From NCBI RefSeq assembly GCF_009495755.1, contig NZ_WIBJ01000028.1, positions 21,588-85,587 of the forward strand: a stretch of DNA of 64,000 nucleotides. The letters run 5' to 3'. The translations under genes and the position numbers were made by a program. The stretch's first letter is position 1. Each line of letters opens with the position of its first letter. This stretch comes from Flavobacterium sp. LMO8. GTDB taxonomy: Bacteria > Bacteroidota > Bacteroidia > Flavobacteriales > Flavobacteriaceae. Under the pieces are notes generated by a model, which was given only the letters and a program-made list of their open reading frames with translations, was not told the DNA's origin and did not search any database. Shown piece by piece: positions 34,626 through 44,015 of this stretch.

Positions 34626-36635
34626 TTATTTGTAATTTCTAGCTGCAATTTTAATTTCTTCGTATTTCAATTCTTCTTTGTGAAGTTCTTCTTTACTGAT
34701 GTCATCACCTTTGTATTCCCAAGCTCCAACAAATTTGAAATTTTCATCATCACGTAATGTTTCTCCTTCAGCATCTTGATATTCTTCACGGAAATGACCT
34801 CCACAAGACTCTTTACGTTGTAAAGCATCCATTGCCATTAATTGACCTAAATCAATAAAATCAGCGACTCTTAAAGCTTTTTCTAACTCAGGATTTAATT
34901 CATCTGCACTACCCGGAACATACACATCTTTGTAGAAATCTTCTTTTAACTGAGCGATTTCTGCAATAGCTTCTTTTAAGCCAGCTTCATTTCTTCCCAT
35001 TCCAACTTTATTCCACATAATTAAACCTAATTTTTTATGGAAATAATCAACCGATTTAGAACCGTTGTTGTTTAAGAATTTACTAATTGAATCTTTAACT
35101 CTAGCTTCTGCTTCTAAGAATTCTGGAGAATCTGTTGCGATTTTTCCAGTTCTAATTTCGTCAGCTAAATAGTTAGAAATTGTGTAAGGTAAAACGAAAT
35201 ATCCATCTGCTAAACCTTGCATTAAAGCCGAAGCTCCTAATCGGTTTGCTCCATGGTCAGAGAAATTTGCTTCTCCAGCAACAAAACAACCTGGAATTGT
35301 AGATTGTAAGTTATAATCAACCCAAACACCACCCATTGTATAGTGAACCGCTGGATAAATTTTCATAGGCGTTTCATAAGGATTTTCATCCGTGATTTTT
35401 TGATACATCGTAAACAAGTTACCATATTTCTCTTCTAACCACTGTTTTCCTAAAGCTGTAATTTCTTCTGGAGTAGGATTGTGATTTCCTTTTGCGTACG
35501 CTGATTGTTTTCCTTTTGTTTGAATTTCTGTAGAAAAATCTAAGTAAACTCCTTCGTTAGTGTCATTTGCTTCAATACCGTGTCCAGCATCACAAACTTC
35601 TTTTGCAGCTCTTGAAGCCACATCACGAGGAACTAAATTTCCAAAAGCTGGATATTTTCTCTCTAAATAATAATCTCTATCTTCTTCAGCAATTTGTGTT
35701 GGTTTTAATTTACCAGCTCTAATTGCTTCAGCATCTTCTTTTTTCTTTGGAACCCAAATACGTCCTGAGTTACGTAACGATTCAGACATCAACGTTAATT
35801 TTGACTGATTAGTTCCGTGAACTGGAATACAAGTTGGATGAATTTGAACATAACATGGGTTTGCGAATAACGCTCCTTGTTTATGAACTTTCCATCCAGC
35901 AGTTACATTACTTCCCATTGCGTTTGTAGAAAGGAAATATACGTTTCCGTAACCTCCAGAAGCTATAACAACAGCGTGAGCTGAATGTCTTTCGATTTCT
36001 CCTGTAATTAAGTTACGAGCGATAATTCCACGCGCTTTTCCGTCAACTTTTACTAAATCTAACATTTCGTGACGGTTGTACATTTTTACACGACCTAACC
36101 CGATTTGTCTTGATAAAGCAGAATAAGCTCCTAATAATAATTGTTGTCCTGTTTGTCCAGCAGCGTAGAAAGTACGTTGTACTTGCGTTCCACCAAACGA
36201 ACGGTTGTCTAACATTCCGCCATATTCGCGTGCGAAAGGAACTCCTTGCGCCACACATTGGTCGATAATATTTCCTGAAACTTCTGCTAAACGGTGAACG
36301 TTTGCTTCACGCGCACGGTAGTCACCACCTTTAATTGTATCATAAAAAAGACGGTAAATACTATCACCATCATTTTGATAATTTTTTGCTGCATTGATAC
36401 CTCCTTGAGCCGCAATTGAGTGCGCACGACGAGGAGAATCTTGAAAACAGAATGCTTTAACATTGTACCCCATTTCTCCAAGAGAAGCGGCAGCAGAAGC
36501 ACCTGCTAAACCAGTTCCTACCACAATAATATCGATTTTTGGTCGATTGTTTGGCGCAACTAATTTCAAGTGATTTTTATGATCGGTCCATTTGTCTTTT
36601 AACAGACCTGCTGGTATTTTAGAATCTAACTTCAT
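34626..36635 (-). CDS. sdhA: Succinate dehydrogenase/fumarate reductase flavoprotein subunit
   Basis: SdhA oxidises succinate to fumarate using covalently bound FAD. The 669-residue protein shows the FAD-binding [19 protein letters not shown] near residue 38, [17 protein letters not shown] with the His that normally carries 8-alpha-N3-[12 protein letters not shown] in the active-site region, and [10 protein letters not shown] near the C-terminus. The length and the long N-terminal lead match the B. subtilis/Bacteroidota-type enzyme that pairs with a single di-haem cytochrome b subunit. It sits 18 bp after sdhC and 6 bp before sdhB. Confidence 0.97.
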   Translation of the reverse strand: MKLDSKIPAGLLKDKWTDHKNHLKLVAPNNRPKIDIIVVGTGLAGASAAASLGEMGYNVKAFCFQDSPRRAHSIAAQGGINAAKNYQNDGDSIYRLFYDTIKGGDYRAREANVHRLAEVSGNIIDQCVAQGVPFAREYGGMLDNRSFGGTQVQRTFYAAGQTGQQLLLGAYSALSRQIGLGRVKMYNRHEMLDLVKVDGKARGIIARNLITGEIERHSAHAVVIASGGYGNVYFLSTNAMGSNVTAGWKVHKQGALFANPCYVQIHPTCIPVHGTNQSKLTLMSESLRNSGRIWVPKKKEDAEAIRAGKLKPTQIAEEDRDYYLERKYPAFGNLVPRDVASRAAKEVCDAGHGIEANDTNEGVYLDFSTEIQTKGKQSAYAKGNHNPTPEEITALGKQWLEEKYGNLFTMYQKITDENPYETPMKIYPAVHYTMGGVWVDYNLQSTIPGCFVAGEANFSDHGANRLGASALMQGLADGYFVLPYTISNYLADEIRTGKIATDSPEFLEAEARVKDSISKFLNNNGSKSVDYFHKKLGLIMWNKVGMGRNEAGLKEAIAEIAQLKEDFYKDVYVPGSADELNPELEKALRVADFIDLGQLMAMDALQRKESCGGHFREEYQDAEGETLRDDENFKFVGAWEYKGDDISKEELHKEELKYEEIKIAARNYK

Positions 36636-36653
36636 AATATATACTGATGTTGA

Positions 36654-37538
36654 TTATTTTTTAAAGTGTAAGATAACTGGAATAATTGCAAATAATAGTG
36701 GAACTATAATTGCGAATGCTCTTCCGAAAAACTTGATTGCTGGTGTTAATTTTGAACTAGTAGCTCCAAGCGATTGAAAAGCACTTTGAAAACCATGCCA
36801 TAAGTGAAATGCCAAAGCTAACATTGCTAAAACATAACCGATTGTAAAAAACAATCCGTATTTAGCATCTTTAAAAAAGTCTACAGTTAATTTATACAAA
36901 TCTTTGTAACCTTCAAAAACTACTTCACCTGTTTTTTTGTTTACGATTTTAGTCATGTCTTGCACTTCTAAATCGTATTGCCCTTGTGTTTGCATTTTGA
37001 TTGTCTCAAAAAATTCTTTAGATAATTTTCCGCTTTGATCCAATTGCATGTAAGGCATTTGAGAATCTTTTGTTCCCACTAACTGAATTTGTTTTTGTCC
37101 CATACCATTGTCCATTTCTTTTTGAACTAACGGCATGTTTTTGTCAAAATGCATTTTTGCCCAAAAATTTACCATGTGTGTAGCAATAAAAACCATAATA
37201 ACTGTTCCTAAAACTGCCATATTTCTTGAAGCTAAACTGCTTGAAGAACCATCTGTTTTAGCATAACCAACTGGTCTTGCCTTTTTGTTTTGGATTGTTA
37301 ACATGATTCCATCAATAGCATGGAATAAAATTGAAATGTAAGTAAGATAAGAAAGTAACTTAACTGCCGGATTGGTGGTCATGAATAATGCATATTCATT
37401 AAATTGCTTACTGGTTCCAAAAATCAATTGAAGATTTCCTGCCAAATGCCCCGCCAAAAACAAGCATAAAAATAAACCTGTAAGAGCCATCCAGTATTTT
37501 TTAACGATAGATGACTTTAATAGTGCCGATTTTGCCAT
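36654..37538 (-). CDS. sdhC: Succinate dehydrogenase cytochrome b subunit, with an extended central loop
   Basis: This is the membrane anchor of complex II, a single di-haem cytochrome b subunit with five predicted membrane helices (about residues 14-36, 62-82, 107-127, 225-250 and 268-291). Candidate haem ligands are H31, H73, H121 and H245. The 294 residues are long for the family, where about 220-230 is usual. The excess is a hydrophilic insert of roughly 70 residues (about 136-205) between helices 3 and 4, with several KDSQMPYMQLDQSGKLS-like charged stretches. The frame is continuous and flanking helices are intact, so this is not a frameshift. It heads the operon behind a good -33/-7 promoter. 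Confidence 0.93.
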   Translation of the reverse strand: MAKSALLKSSIVKKYWMALTGLFLCLFLAGHLAGNLQLIFGTSKQFNEYALFMTTNPAVKLLSYLTYISILFHAIDGIMLTIQNKKARPVGYAKTDGSSSSLASRNMAVLGTVIMVFIATHMVNFWAKMHFDKNMPLVQKEMDNGMGQKQIQLVGTKDSQMPYMQLDQSGKLSKEFFETIKMQTQGQYDLEVQDMTKIVNKKTGEVVFEGYKDLYKLTVDFFKDAKYGLFFTIGYVLAMLALAFHLWHGFQSAFQSLGATSSKLTPAIKFFGRAFAIIVPLLFAIIPVILHFKK

Positions 37539-37577
37539 AATTTTTATTTGATTGTACTAGTTTAATAAAAAATCAAA

Positions 37578-37608
37578 CAAAAATAAGGCTATTTGAAATT
37601 AACCACAA
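37578..37608 (-). promoter_or_regulatory. -33/-7 promoter of sdhCAB
   Basis: On the minus strand TTG (37608-37606) is separated by 20 nt from TATTTTTG (37585-37578), a good match to the Bacteroidota TTG-N(17-23)-TAnnTTTG promoter. It lies 39 nt before the sdhC ATG. Confidence 0.65.
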
Positions 37609-37717
37609 CCTTTTTGAGCTAATTTATAATGATTTTAAAATGAATTTAACTATCGTTGAATATCAGCAACTTAGATGCTTAAAATCATGTCGATAAATAA
37701 TATTTTAACAAATATAT

Positions 37718-38590
37718 TTATTTGACGTAAGTAGGAATCAATCCTCTTAAACCCATATCAACCACATTTTCACCTATTGAAGGCTCATATTTACCATCTG
37801 AAGTTACTTCTTGCCATTCAAAACTGTTATTAGAAGAAAGTGATAAAGTAATCACTACATCACGCGTTTCATTACCATTAATGATAAGATTTTGTGCAAA
37901 TTTCCCTGTTACTACACAAGAGCCCGTAGGTATTGGAGAAGTAGCCGCAATTGGGTTTGGAACCGTTGTAGCTCCAGCTGGTGCTTGCCCCGAAGTTGCA
38001 TAAGGAAAATCATTCAAGGCAAAAGCCCAGTAACCTTGTAGTCGATTTGCATTAACAGGAAAAGAGTTATTACCAATAGAATGTGTTGTGATGTATGAGT
38101 TATATCCAACAAAACTTGCTAATTTCCCTAGATAATCAGTCCCTGCATTTCTAACAGAAATAGTATATTCTTGGTAAGCCAAAGAAACGCGAACGTATTC
38201 ATAATTTCCTTGTGCTACTTGACTTAATGGAATTCTCAAAAATGCTTCGCCTTCGCCAACCACAACAGCTTTGCTAAAATCGATAGCTACAGCTCCACCT
38301 ACAGTTGTTTCATCTGCGTGATATAAAATAGCTCCATTACCGAGCTGCGTATAAGCCGTGGGTGCCAACTCAAAATAATGAGCACTAATTTTATTAAAAT
38401 CAGGTGATTGTGCTGCGTGACCAGATGGAATAGTAGCAGGTTGACCCAAATTATTCAATCGCACTTGATTAGGATCAAATTGAAATTTAACAATTAAATA
38501 CGGCTCATCCGATACATCGTCTGAATCCTCACAAGAGAAAAAGGCAAATGCACCAACTATTAAAGTGAATAAAACTACTAATTTTTTCAT
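37718..38590 (-). CDS. Hypothetical lipoprotein
   Basis: A 290-residue protein of unknown function. The signal peptide ends in a lipobox with Cys20 (FAFFSC), followed by the acidic EDSDDVSDEP, a pattern that in Flavobacterium often directs lipoproteins to the cell surface. The remainder is beta-rich, with few charged clusters and no recognisable catalytic motif. FKFDP-type opening strands and a closing WQEVTSDGKYEP segment suggest one or two immunoglobulin-like folds. It is a single gene. The structured repeat at 38,610-38,661 lies just upstream, between it and the ChaN-like gene. Confidence 0.7.
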   Translation of the reverse strand: MKKLVVLFTLIVGAFAFFSCEDSDDVSDEPYLIVKFQFDPNQVRLNNLGQPATIPSGHAAQSPDFNKISAHYFELAPTAYTQLGNGAILYHADETTVGGAVAIDFSKAVVVGEGEAFLRIPLSQVAQGNYEYVRVSLAYQEYTISVRNAGTDYLGKLASFVGYNSYITTHSIGNNSFPVNANRLQGYWAFALNDFPYATSGQAPAGATTVPNPIAATSPIPTGSCVVTGKFAQNLIINGNETRDVVITLSLSSNNSFEWQEVTSDGKYEPSIGENVVDMGLRGLIPTYVK

Positions 38591-38609
38591 ACTATCGATT
38601 GTTTTCTAT

Positions 38610-38661
38610 CCCTGATTGGAGTGATAGCTCCCGATTCATCGGGACTATAACGGAAAGCAGG
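38610..38661. repeat. Structured intergenic repeat element (nested hairpin)
   Basis: CCTG (38611-38614) pairs with CAGG (38658-38661). GTGATAG (38621-38627) pairs with CTATAAC (38645-38651) with one mismatch. CCCGAT (38630-38635) pairs perfectly with ATCGGG (38638-38643) around a 2-nt centre. The arms CCCTGATTGGAG and CGGAAAGCAGG resemble a dispersed element that I recall from several Flavobacterium genomes. No ORF is present. Confidence 0.7.
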
Positions 38662-38711
38662 AATCCAACATTAAACAAAACCCTAACGTTTGGTTTCAAA
38701 ATAAGACTATT

Positions 38712-39563
38712 TTAATACGTTTTTGTTACGTCTTCATCTATAACGAGAATAAAGTCCGCTTTATTGTAATGTTCGGCTTCTAATTTTGTAATATCTTTTT
38801 GTTCCACCATGGCAATTGTCACAATTTTTATGCCAGCATCTAACTTTCTTAAATACCAATTGATTCCTTCATAATTATCAGAATGATAGGTGCCGTTGTA
38901 ATGCACAAAAATGCTGTTTTCTTTTCTGTTTTTATTGATAAAATAAGCCATTGTAGCGTCTTTTATCGCTTGCGCTTTTGGCATTTTCTCACCAGCATGA
39001 CCGCCTTGCATACTCATCATGCTTTTATAACCTAGTAAATTAATATCAAATGCTATTGGCAACTGAGCAATCCAAGATTTTTCTTGAGCAGAAAGCGAAT
39101 CCAAAGCCACTAAATCTTTTTTAAATACTAACGAAGCGTATCTTCGAGGCACATTTGTAGCGATAAAATTAATTTTTTTCTCTTTGGCAAAATCAACTAA
39201 AGGCTTGTAATCGGTTTTATAATTTTTCCAAAGGCGAGCCGAAGAATCTAATTGTTTTTGATTGATTTTGCCTTTTAGATATTGGTCGAGTTGCTTTTGA
39301 TTATCAGCTTCAAGCATTTCGGCACCTAAAACTAATGACTTTCTTTGAGCCAAATCTTTTGTAAATTCTAGCTGCAACCAATGGACTAATGAATTGTCGT
39401 GAATTTCACCAAATAAAACTACATCAGTCTTTTCGCTGGCTTTCAAAACTTTTTCATAGGACGATTTTTTACCTTTTTTATCAAAAATTTGATAGGCTTT
39501 TTTGTCTTGAGCCATAGAAGACATGGATAAAATTATCGCCAAATACAGAATTAGATTTTTCAT
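38712..39563 (-). CDS. ChaN-like (haem-binding/Tiki superfamily) secreted protein
   Basis: A 283-residue exported protein with signal peptide MKNLILYLAIILSMSSMAQ and no lipobox. The ChaN/EreA-Tiki fold motifs are VVLFGEIHDNSLVHWLQLE (about residues 48-66), VLGAEMLEADNQKQLDQYL, ATNVPRRYASLV and FVHYNGTYHSDNYEGINWYL. In ChaN the conserved histidines bind haem and the protein is thought to help iron acquisition; Tiki relatives are metalloproteases. The GEIHD and GTYHSD motifs are intact here. It lies 3 bp after the large Asp-box gene and is likely co-transcribed with it. Confidence 0.88.
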   Translation of the reverse strand: MKNLILYLAIILSMSSMAQDKKAYQIFDKKGKKSSYEKVLKASEKTDVVLFGEIHDNSLVHWLQLEFTKDLAQRKSLVLGAEMLEADNQKQLDQYLKGKINQKQLDSSARLWKNYKTDYKPLVDFAKEKKINFIATNVPRRYASLVFKKDLVALDSLSAQEKSWIAQLPIAFDINLLGYKSMMSMQGGHAGEKMPKAQAIKDATMAYFINKNRKENSIFVHYNGTYHSDNYEGINWYLRKLDAGIKIVTIAMVEQKDITKLEAEHYNKADFILVIDEDVTKTY

Positions 39564-39566
39564 GTT

Positions 39567-42344
39567 TTATTTTTTTGGAGCTGAAACTTCAAATGATTTG
39601 CTTTCTGATACTTTATCTTTTGAAACTGTCATTTTGTATTTCCCAACAGGCAAATAAAACTTCTTGTTTTCAGCTTCTTTAATTTTGATATTTTTGTCTT
39701 TCTTATTCCACTTTTCAGCAACTTCTATTGAAAGCAAATAATCGTATGCAAACGAATTCAATCCTTTTTTAGCTTCCACTTTTTGAGTATGAACTACCGA
39801 TCCTGCTTCATTCGCAATCGAAACATTCACAATTCCATCAACATTTGAATAAAACCAAATTTCTTGCGAAGGCTCACTTGGTTTTTCCCAAGCGTAATTT
39901 TGAGTTCCCCAACGATCTGATTTTGTTCTATCATTCACATTAAATAAATGCAGGTTTTTAGCTAAAACATCTTTAGTTAATTCCTGAACTTTTGATATAT
40001 CCATTTTATAAATCGAACGACCGTGAGTTCCCACGATTAATTCTTTTGCTTTGGTTTGAATTACCGCATCATGAACTGCAACTTTTGGCATTCCGTTGGA
40101 GAAATCTTGCCAAGTTACACCTTTGTCTAACGAAATAAATAAACCATTATCAGTTCCCACATATAAAATATTCTCGTTTGCCGAATCTTCAACAATTACA
40201 TTCACAGCATTAGTTAATCCGTTTGAAATTGATGTCCAAGTCGCACCAAAATCTTCCGAAACATAAGCGTAGCTTTCAAAAATATCATTTCTATATCCGT
40301 TTAAAGTGGCATAAACTCTTTCTTTTTTGTGAGACGAAGCAACAACTCTTGAAACCCAAAAATTTTGTGGTAAATTACCCGAAATCAATTGCCAAGAAAC
40401 ACCACCATCTTTCGAAACATGAATTTTCCCATCATCTGAACCTGTGTAAAGTAATCCAAATTGGAATTTACTTTCTGAAATAGTTGTCAACGTTCCAAAA
40501 GCTACATTTCCTTCTTTTGCACCATTGGTTAAATCACCCGAAATTCGTTCCCAAGTTTCGCCTTGATTCATTGACCGGTGTAAAAACTCAGAACCCATAT
40601 ACAAAATATCTTGATTGTGCGATGATAACAAAATCGGCGTTTGCCAATTAAAACGATATGGTTTTTCTCCTTTTGGCGCTTTTGGCGTGATGTAATCAAA
40701 CTTACCTTCTTTCTGATTGATTTTGTAGTAATTCCCAAATTGATAACCTGTAAAAACTACATCTGGATTACGACTATCAATTTGGATTTGCATACCATCA
40801 CCACCAATTAACTCTTGATACGGATATTTCCCTTCTTGATGCCAAGCTACATTGTGTGAGTAATTATTAGGTCCAAACCAAACGCCGTTATCTTGCATCC
40901 CGCCATAGACATTATAATTTTCTTGATAATCTACATTTACTGCATATAATTGCCCTAATGCTTCATTATTACACTTGATCCAATGTGCTCCGTTGTCATA
41001 CGAAATATTCACACCACCATCGTTTCCGTTGATAATGTGATTTGGATTTTCGGGATTGACCCAAGTTACATGATGATCAGCGTGCACATTTTCTTTACTA
41101 ATCATTGCGAAGTTTTTTCCACCATCTTCAGAAAACAATAACGGAACTCCACCAATATAAACACGATTTTGATTTTTCTCATCTACCGAAATGTTCGCGA
41201 AATAATATCCGTAGGTATAAAACATATCGTCGATATAATTCTGATTCGCTTTTTTCCAAGATTTTCCGCCATCTTCCGATTTGTAAACTTCGCAACCAAT
41301 TACTTCGGTTTCAAATAACGCTTTATTTGCATCAGATAAAACGGCTAAAACTTCTTTTGGTTCCATGTTATTATCAGCAACCCAATTTTTAATGTTTTCC
41401 GCTCGATATTTATCTCTGAAACCACTTTCTTTCAAAGCAATATTCAGCTCTTTATTCGAGATTTCCATGAAATCAGCTCCCGGAGTTGATAACATTGTGG
41501 TCAATTTATTTTTTGAAGCGGTTTTTGGTCGTTTGTTTTGATTGTCCAAAACCGCATAAATCAAGTTTTCATTGAATAGCGTCAAACCAATTCTTCCTAT
41601 ACCTTCATTAGCCGGAAATCCACTTTCTTTTGTAGTGACTAATTTCCAAGACGTTCCACCGTCTTCACTTTTGTAAATGCCCGATTTTTCTCCATCGCCA
41701 TCAAAATGCCACGCTTTTCTATCTTTTTGCCAAGACGCCGCAAACATGATTTTTGGATTATTTTTCGAAACCGCTAAATCAATAATTCCAGTATCTTCAG
41801 CTACAAACAAGGTTTGTTTCCAAGATTTTCCACCATCAGTTGATTTATAAATACCACGTTCTTTATTAGTTGTATATAAATGTCCAACAGCCGCAACTAC
41901 AATTTCATTCAAATTGCTTGGGTTGACCCAAATTCGACTAATATGATGCGAATCTTTTAATCCTAAATTTTCCCAAGTTTTTCCTTTATCCGAAGATTTC
42001 AAAACACCAACTCCAGCATAAGACGAACGCGAAGCATTTACTTCTCCTGTTCCTACCCAAATAGTTCCCGAATTCCAATCTACCGTAACCGAACCACAAT
42101 TAACAGTTTCTGCCGAATCCATTACAGGCAAAAAAGAAGTTCCGTTATTATTAGTGTACCAAAGTCCGCCTGTAGCATAAGCGACATAAAATTCGGTTGT
42201 GTTTTTCGGATTTACTGCCAAATCTACCACACGACCACTCATGATGGTTGGTCCGATATTTTTTGCTTCCACTTGATTAAACAAATCTTTTTGAGCAATT
42301 GCAGATTGCACAATCAATAAAAACAGTAGCGTAATTTGCTTCAT
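39567..42344 (-). CDS. Secreted sortilin/BNR (Asp-box) beta-propeller protein
   Basis: A 925-residue exported protein with signal peptide MKQITLLFLLIVQSAIAQ. I can read ten Asp-box motifs of the form SxDxGxxW, among them SSDKGKTW, STDGGKSW, SEDGGTSW, SEDGGKSW, SYDNGAHW, SMNQGETW, SKDGGVSW, SEDFGATW and SLDKGVTW. They indicate one or two large beta-propellers as in VPS10/sortilin and glycosyl-hydrolase-like BNR proteins. The last 150 residues form an Ig-like domain (KKGLNSFAYDYLLS, YLPVGKYKMTVSK). No T9SS tail is present. Sialidase catalytic residues are not evident, so binding or scaffolding is as likely as hydrolysis. The ChaN-like gene follows 3 bp later. Confidence 0.88.
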   Translation of the reverse strand: MKQITLLFLLIVQSAIAQKDLFNQVEAKNIGPTIMSGRVVDLAVNPKNTTEFYVAYATGGLWYTNNNGTSFLPVMDSAETVNCGSVTVDWNSGTIWVGTGEVNASRSSYAGVGVLKSSDKGKTWENLGLKDSHHISRIWVNPSNLNEIVVAAVGHLYTTNKERGIYKSTDGGKSWKQTLFVAEDTGIIDLAVSKNNPKIMFAASWQKDRKAWHFDGDGEKSGIYKSEDGGTSWKLVTTKESGFPANEGIGRIGLTLFNENLIYAVLDNQNKRPKTASKNKLTTMLSTPGADFMEISNKELNIALKESGFRDKYRAENIKNWVADNNMEPKEVLAVLSDANKALFETEVIGCEVYKSEDGGKSWKKANQNYIDDMFYTYGYYFANISVDEKNQNRVYIGGVPLLFSEDGGKNFAMISKENVHADHHVTWVNPENPNHIINGNDGGVNISYDNGAHWIKCNNEALGQLYAVNVDYQENYNVYGGMQDNGVWFGPNNYSHNVAWHQEGKYPYQELIGGDGMQIQIDSRNPDVVFTGYQFGNYYKINQKEGKFDYITPKAPKGEKPYRFNWQTPILLSSHNQDILYMGSEFLHRSMNQGETWERISGDLTNGAKEGNVAFGTLTTISESKFQFGLLYTGSDDGKIHVSKDGGVSWQLISGNLPQNFWVSRVVASSHKKERVYATLNGYRNDIFESYAYVSEDFGATWTSISNGLTNAVNVIVEDSANENILYVGTDNGLFISLDKGVTWQDFSNGMPKVAVHDAVIQTKAKELIVGTHGRSIYKMDISKVQELTKDVLAKNLHLFNVNDRTKSDRWGTQNYAWEKPSEPSQEIWFYSNVDGIVNVSIANEAGSVVHTQKVEAKKGLNSFAYDYLLSIEVAEKWNKKDKNIKIKEAENKKFYLPVGKYKMTVSKDKVSESKSFEVSAPKK

Positions 42345-42518
42345 CTTGATAAAATTTGTTGAAAATTAGCCAAAATATTACGCTTCTACAAAATTTCTAT
42401 AGTATTTAACAACTTTTCATTTTTATCTTATTAATTTTGAACATAATTAGACTTTTGTAATGTTATTGTAGCTTGTTTCTTAGAGGGTCATTTTTATAGT
42501 ATTTTTTTTTAAAATTAA

Positions 42519-43196
42519 ATGAGTAAATTATATATCGTTCCAACGCCGATTGGCAATTTAGAAGACATGACTTTTCGTGCGATTAAAGTACTGAAAGAAG
42601 TCGATTTAATTTTAGCAGAAGACACGCGAACCAGTGGAAAATTGCTAAAACACTTCGAAATTGCTACGCACATGCACAGCCACCACATGCACAACGAACA
42701 CAAAACCGTTGAAAATTTGGTCAAGCGATTACAAGCAGGCGAAACCATTGCTCTTATTAGCGATGCAGGAACTCCAGCCATTTCCGACCCAGGTTTTTTG
42801 CTTACACGCGCTTGTGTAGAAAATGGAGTAGAAGTAGAATGTTTGCCAGGAGCAACTGCTTTTGTACCCGCTTTGGTGAATAGCGGTTTGCCTAATGATA
42901 AATTCGTTTTCGAAGGATTTTTACCCGATAAAAAAGGAAGACAGACCCGATTTTTAGCCTTACAAGAAGAATATCGCACGATGATTTTCTATGTTTCGCC
43001 ACACAAATTAAACAAAACCTTAGCCGAATTTGTCCAATATTTCGGAACCGACAGACCTGTTTCGGTTTCTAGGGAATTATCAAAATTACACGAAGAAACC
43101 GTAAGAGGAACTGCTGAAGAAGTTTTAAAGCACTTTGAAGCTAAACCAGCTAAAGGAGAAATTGTTGTGGTTGTGGGAGGGAAGAGTTTGAAGTAA
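42519..43196 (+). CDS. rsmI: 16S rRNA (cytidine(1402)-2'-O)-methyltransferase
   Basis: RsmI methylates the 2'-O of C1402 in 16S rRNA. The 225-residue protein starts at the canonical MSKLYIVPTPIGNLEDMTFRA, with LAEDTRTSGKLL, ALISDAGTPAISDPGFLLTRA (the SAM-binding region) and VECLPGATAFVPALVNSGL following. It ends close to VVVVGG, shorter than the E. coli protein, which has a C-terminal helical domain; this is usual in Bacteroidota. A TAATTTTG element at 42432-42439 is a possible promoter. The next gene starts 11 bp after its stop. Confidence 0.95.
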   Translation: MSKLYIVPTPIGNLEDMTFRAIKVLKEVDLILAEDTRTSGKLLKHFEIATHMHSHHMHNEHKTVENLVKRLQAGETIALISDAGTPAISDPGFLLTRACVENGVEVECLPGATAFVPALVNSGLPNDKFVFEGFLPDKKGRQTRFLALQEEYRTMIFYVSPHKLNKTLAEFVQYFGTDRPVSVSRELSKLHEETVRGTAEEVLKHFEAKPAKGEIVVVVGGKSLK

Positions 43197-43207
43197 AATA
43201 TTTAGTT

Positions 43208-43507
43208 ATGACTTATCAAAAATTAAACACAAATAATATTTTAATTAAAGTTAATAACGGATTGATTATTTTGTTGTTTTTTTTAGTTCTAAGAGTTTTT
43301 TTAATTTATAAACAAACACAATTTAATTTAACGAATCCATTAATTCCAAAAGACTTAGTTTGTGAGGTTTTTAATTCTTACGTTGATGGCGGAATTTTTC
43401 TTTTACTTGGATTGTTTTTGGGTTATATCTTAAAATCATTTAATCTAAATTTTATATCTTTTTTGGTTTCTTTATTGTCATTATCTCTTTACATAATATT
43501 TTTTTAA
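43208..43507 (+). CDS. Tiny hypothetical membrane protein
   Basis: A 99-residue, very hydrophobic protein of unknown function. Three membrane segments are visible: about 17-36 (GLIILLFFLVLRVFLIY), 57-75 (GGIFLLLGLFLGYIL) and 79-99. It is inserted between rsmI (11 bp upstream) and the OsmC-like gene, whose ATG follows its TAA with no spacer. That implies one transcript and possible translational coupling. I recognise no family. The absence of charged catalytic residues suggests a structural or accessory role. Confidence 0.6.
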   Translation: MTYQKLNTNNILIKVNNGLIILLFFLVLRVFLIYKQTQFNLTNPLIPKDLVCEVFNSYVDGGIFLLLGLFLGYILKSFNLNFISFLVSLLSLSLYIIFF

Positions 43508-43927
43508 ATGGAAACACACAACATAACCACCACCTGGAAAGGTAAAATGCAATTTGAGTCCACTAACCCTAGTGGCGATGTCATTTCTATTGATGCCGGT
43601 CCTGAAAATGGAGGCGAAGGAAAAGGCTTGCGTCCAAAAGCGTTGATGTTATCTGCTTTAGCGGGTTGCACAGGTTTAGACGTTGCTTCTTTAATGGGAA
43701 AAATGAAGTTAGAAGTAGCTGATTTCAAAATTGAAACTTCAGGCGAATTAACCGAAGAACATCCTAAAATCTATCGCACAGTAAAAGTTGATTACCATTT
43801 TTACGGCAACAATTTAGACGAGAAAAAGCTAGAAAAAGCGGTGAATTTATCCGTAGAAAAATATTGTGGCGTGATGGAAATGTTTCGTCAATTTGCAAAA
43901 GTTGAGGTAGCGATTTTTTATCATTAA
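43508..43927 (+). CDS. OsmC family protein (organic hydroperoxide resistance-like)
   Basis: A 139-residue OsmC/Ohr-fold protein. OsmC proteins are cytoplasmic homodimers that reduce organic hydroperoxides with a Cys pair. One cysteine is clear in LSALAGCTGLDVASL (about residue 58) and another in EKYCGVMEMFRQFA (about 118), so both redox positions are present. The size matches the YhfA-like branch. The gene starts immediately after the stop of the 43,208 membrane protein. Confidence 0.9.
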   Translation: METHNITTTWKGKMQFESTNPSGDVISIDAGPENGGEGKGLRPKALMLSALAGCTGLDVASLMGKMKLEVADFKIETSGELTEEHPKIYRTVKVDYHFYGNNLDEKKLEKAVNLSVEKYCGVMEMFRQFAKVEVAIFYH

Positions 43928-43939
43928 CAATAAATTTTT

Positions 43940-43997
43940 GCCACGGATTTCACAGATTTTCACGGATTTAATCCTTATAATCAATGCAATCTGTGGC
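43940..43997. repeat. CCACGGATT-type inverted-repeat intergenic element
   Basis: GCCACGGATT (43940-43949) and AATCTGTGGC (43988-43997) are inverted copies differing at one position. Between them lie further copies of the word CACAGATT and CACGGATT. There is no ORF. It sits between the OsmC-like gene and the recJ promoter. Confidence 0.65.
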
Positions 43998-44015
43998 TGA
44001 AATAAAAAATATTTA

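Noticed and set aside
36654-37538. Frameshift in sdhC as a cause of the long loop
   Set aside because: The frame is continuous, codons are normal and helices on both sides of the insert are intact.
42515-42979. 154-residue minus-strand frame opposite rsmI
   Set aside because: It is a shadow of rsmI, whose motifs are intact on the + strand.
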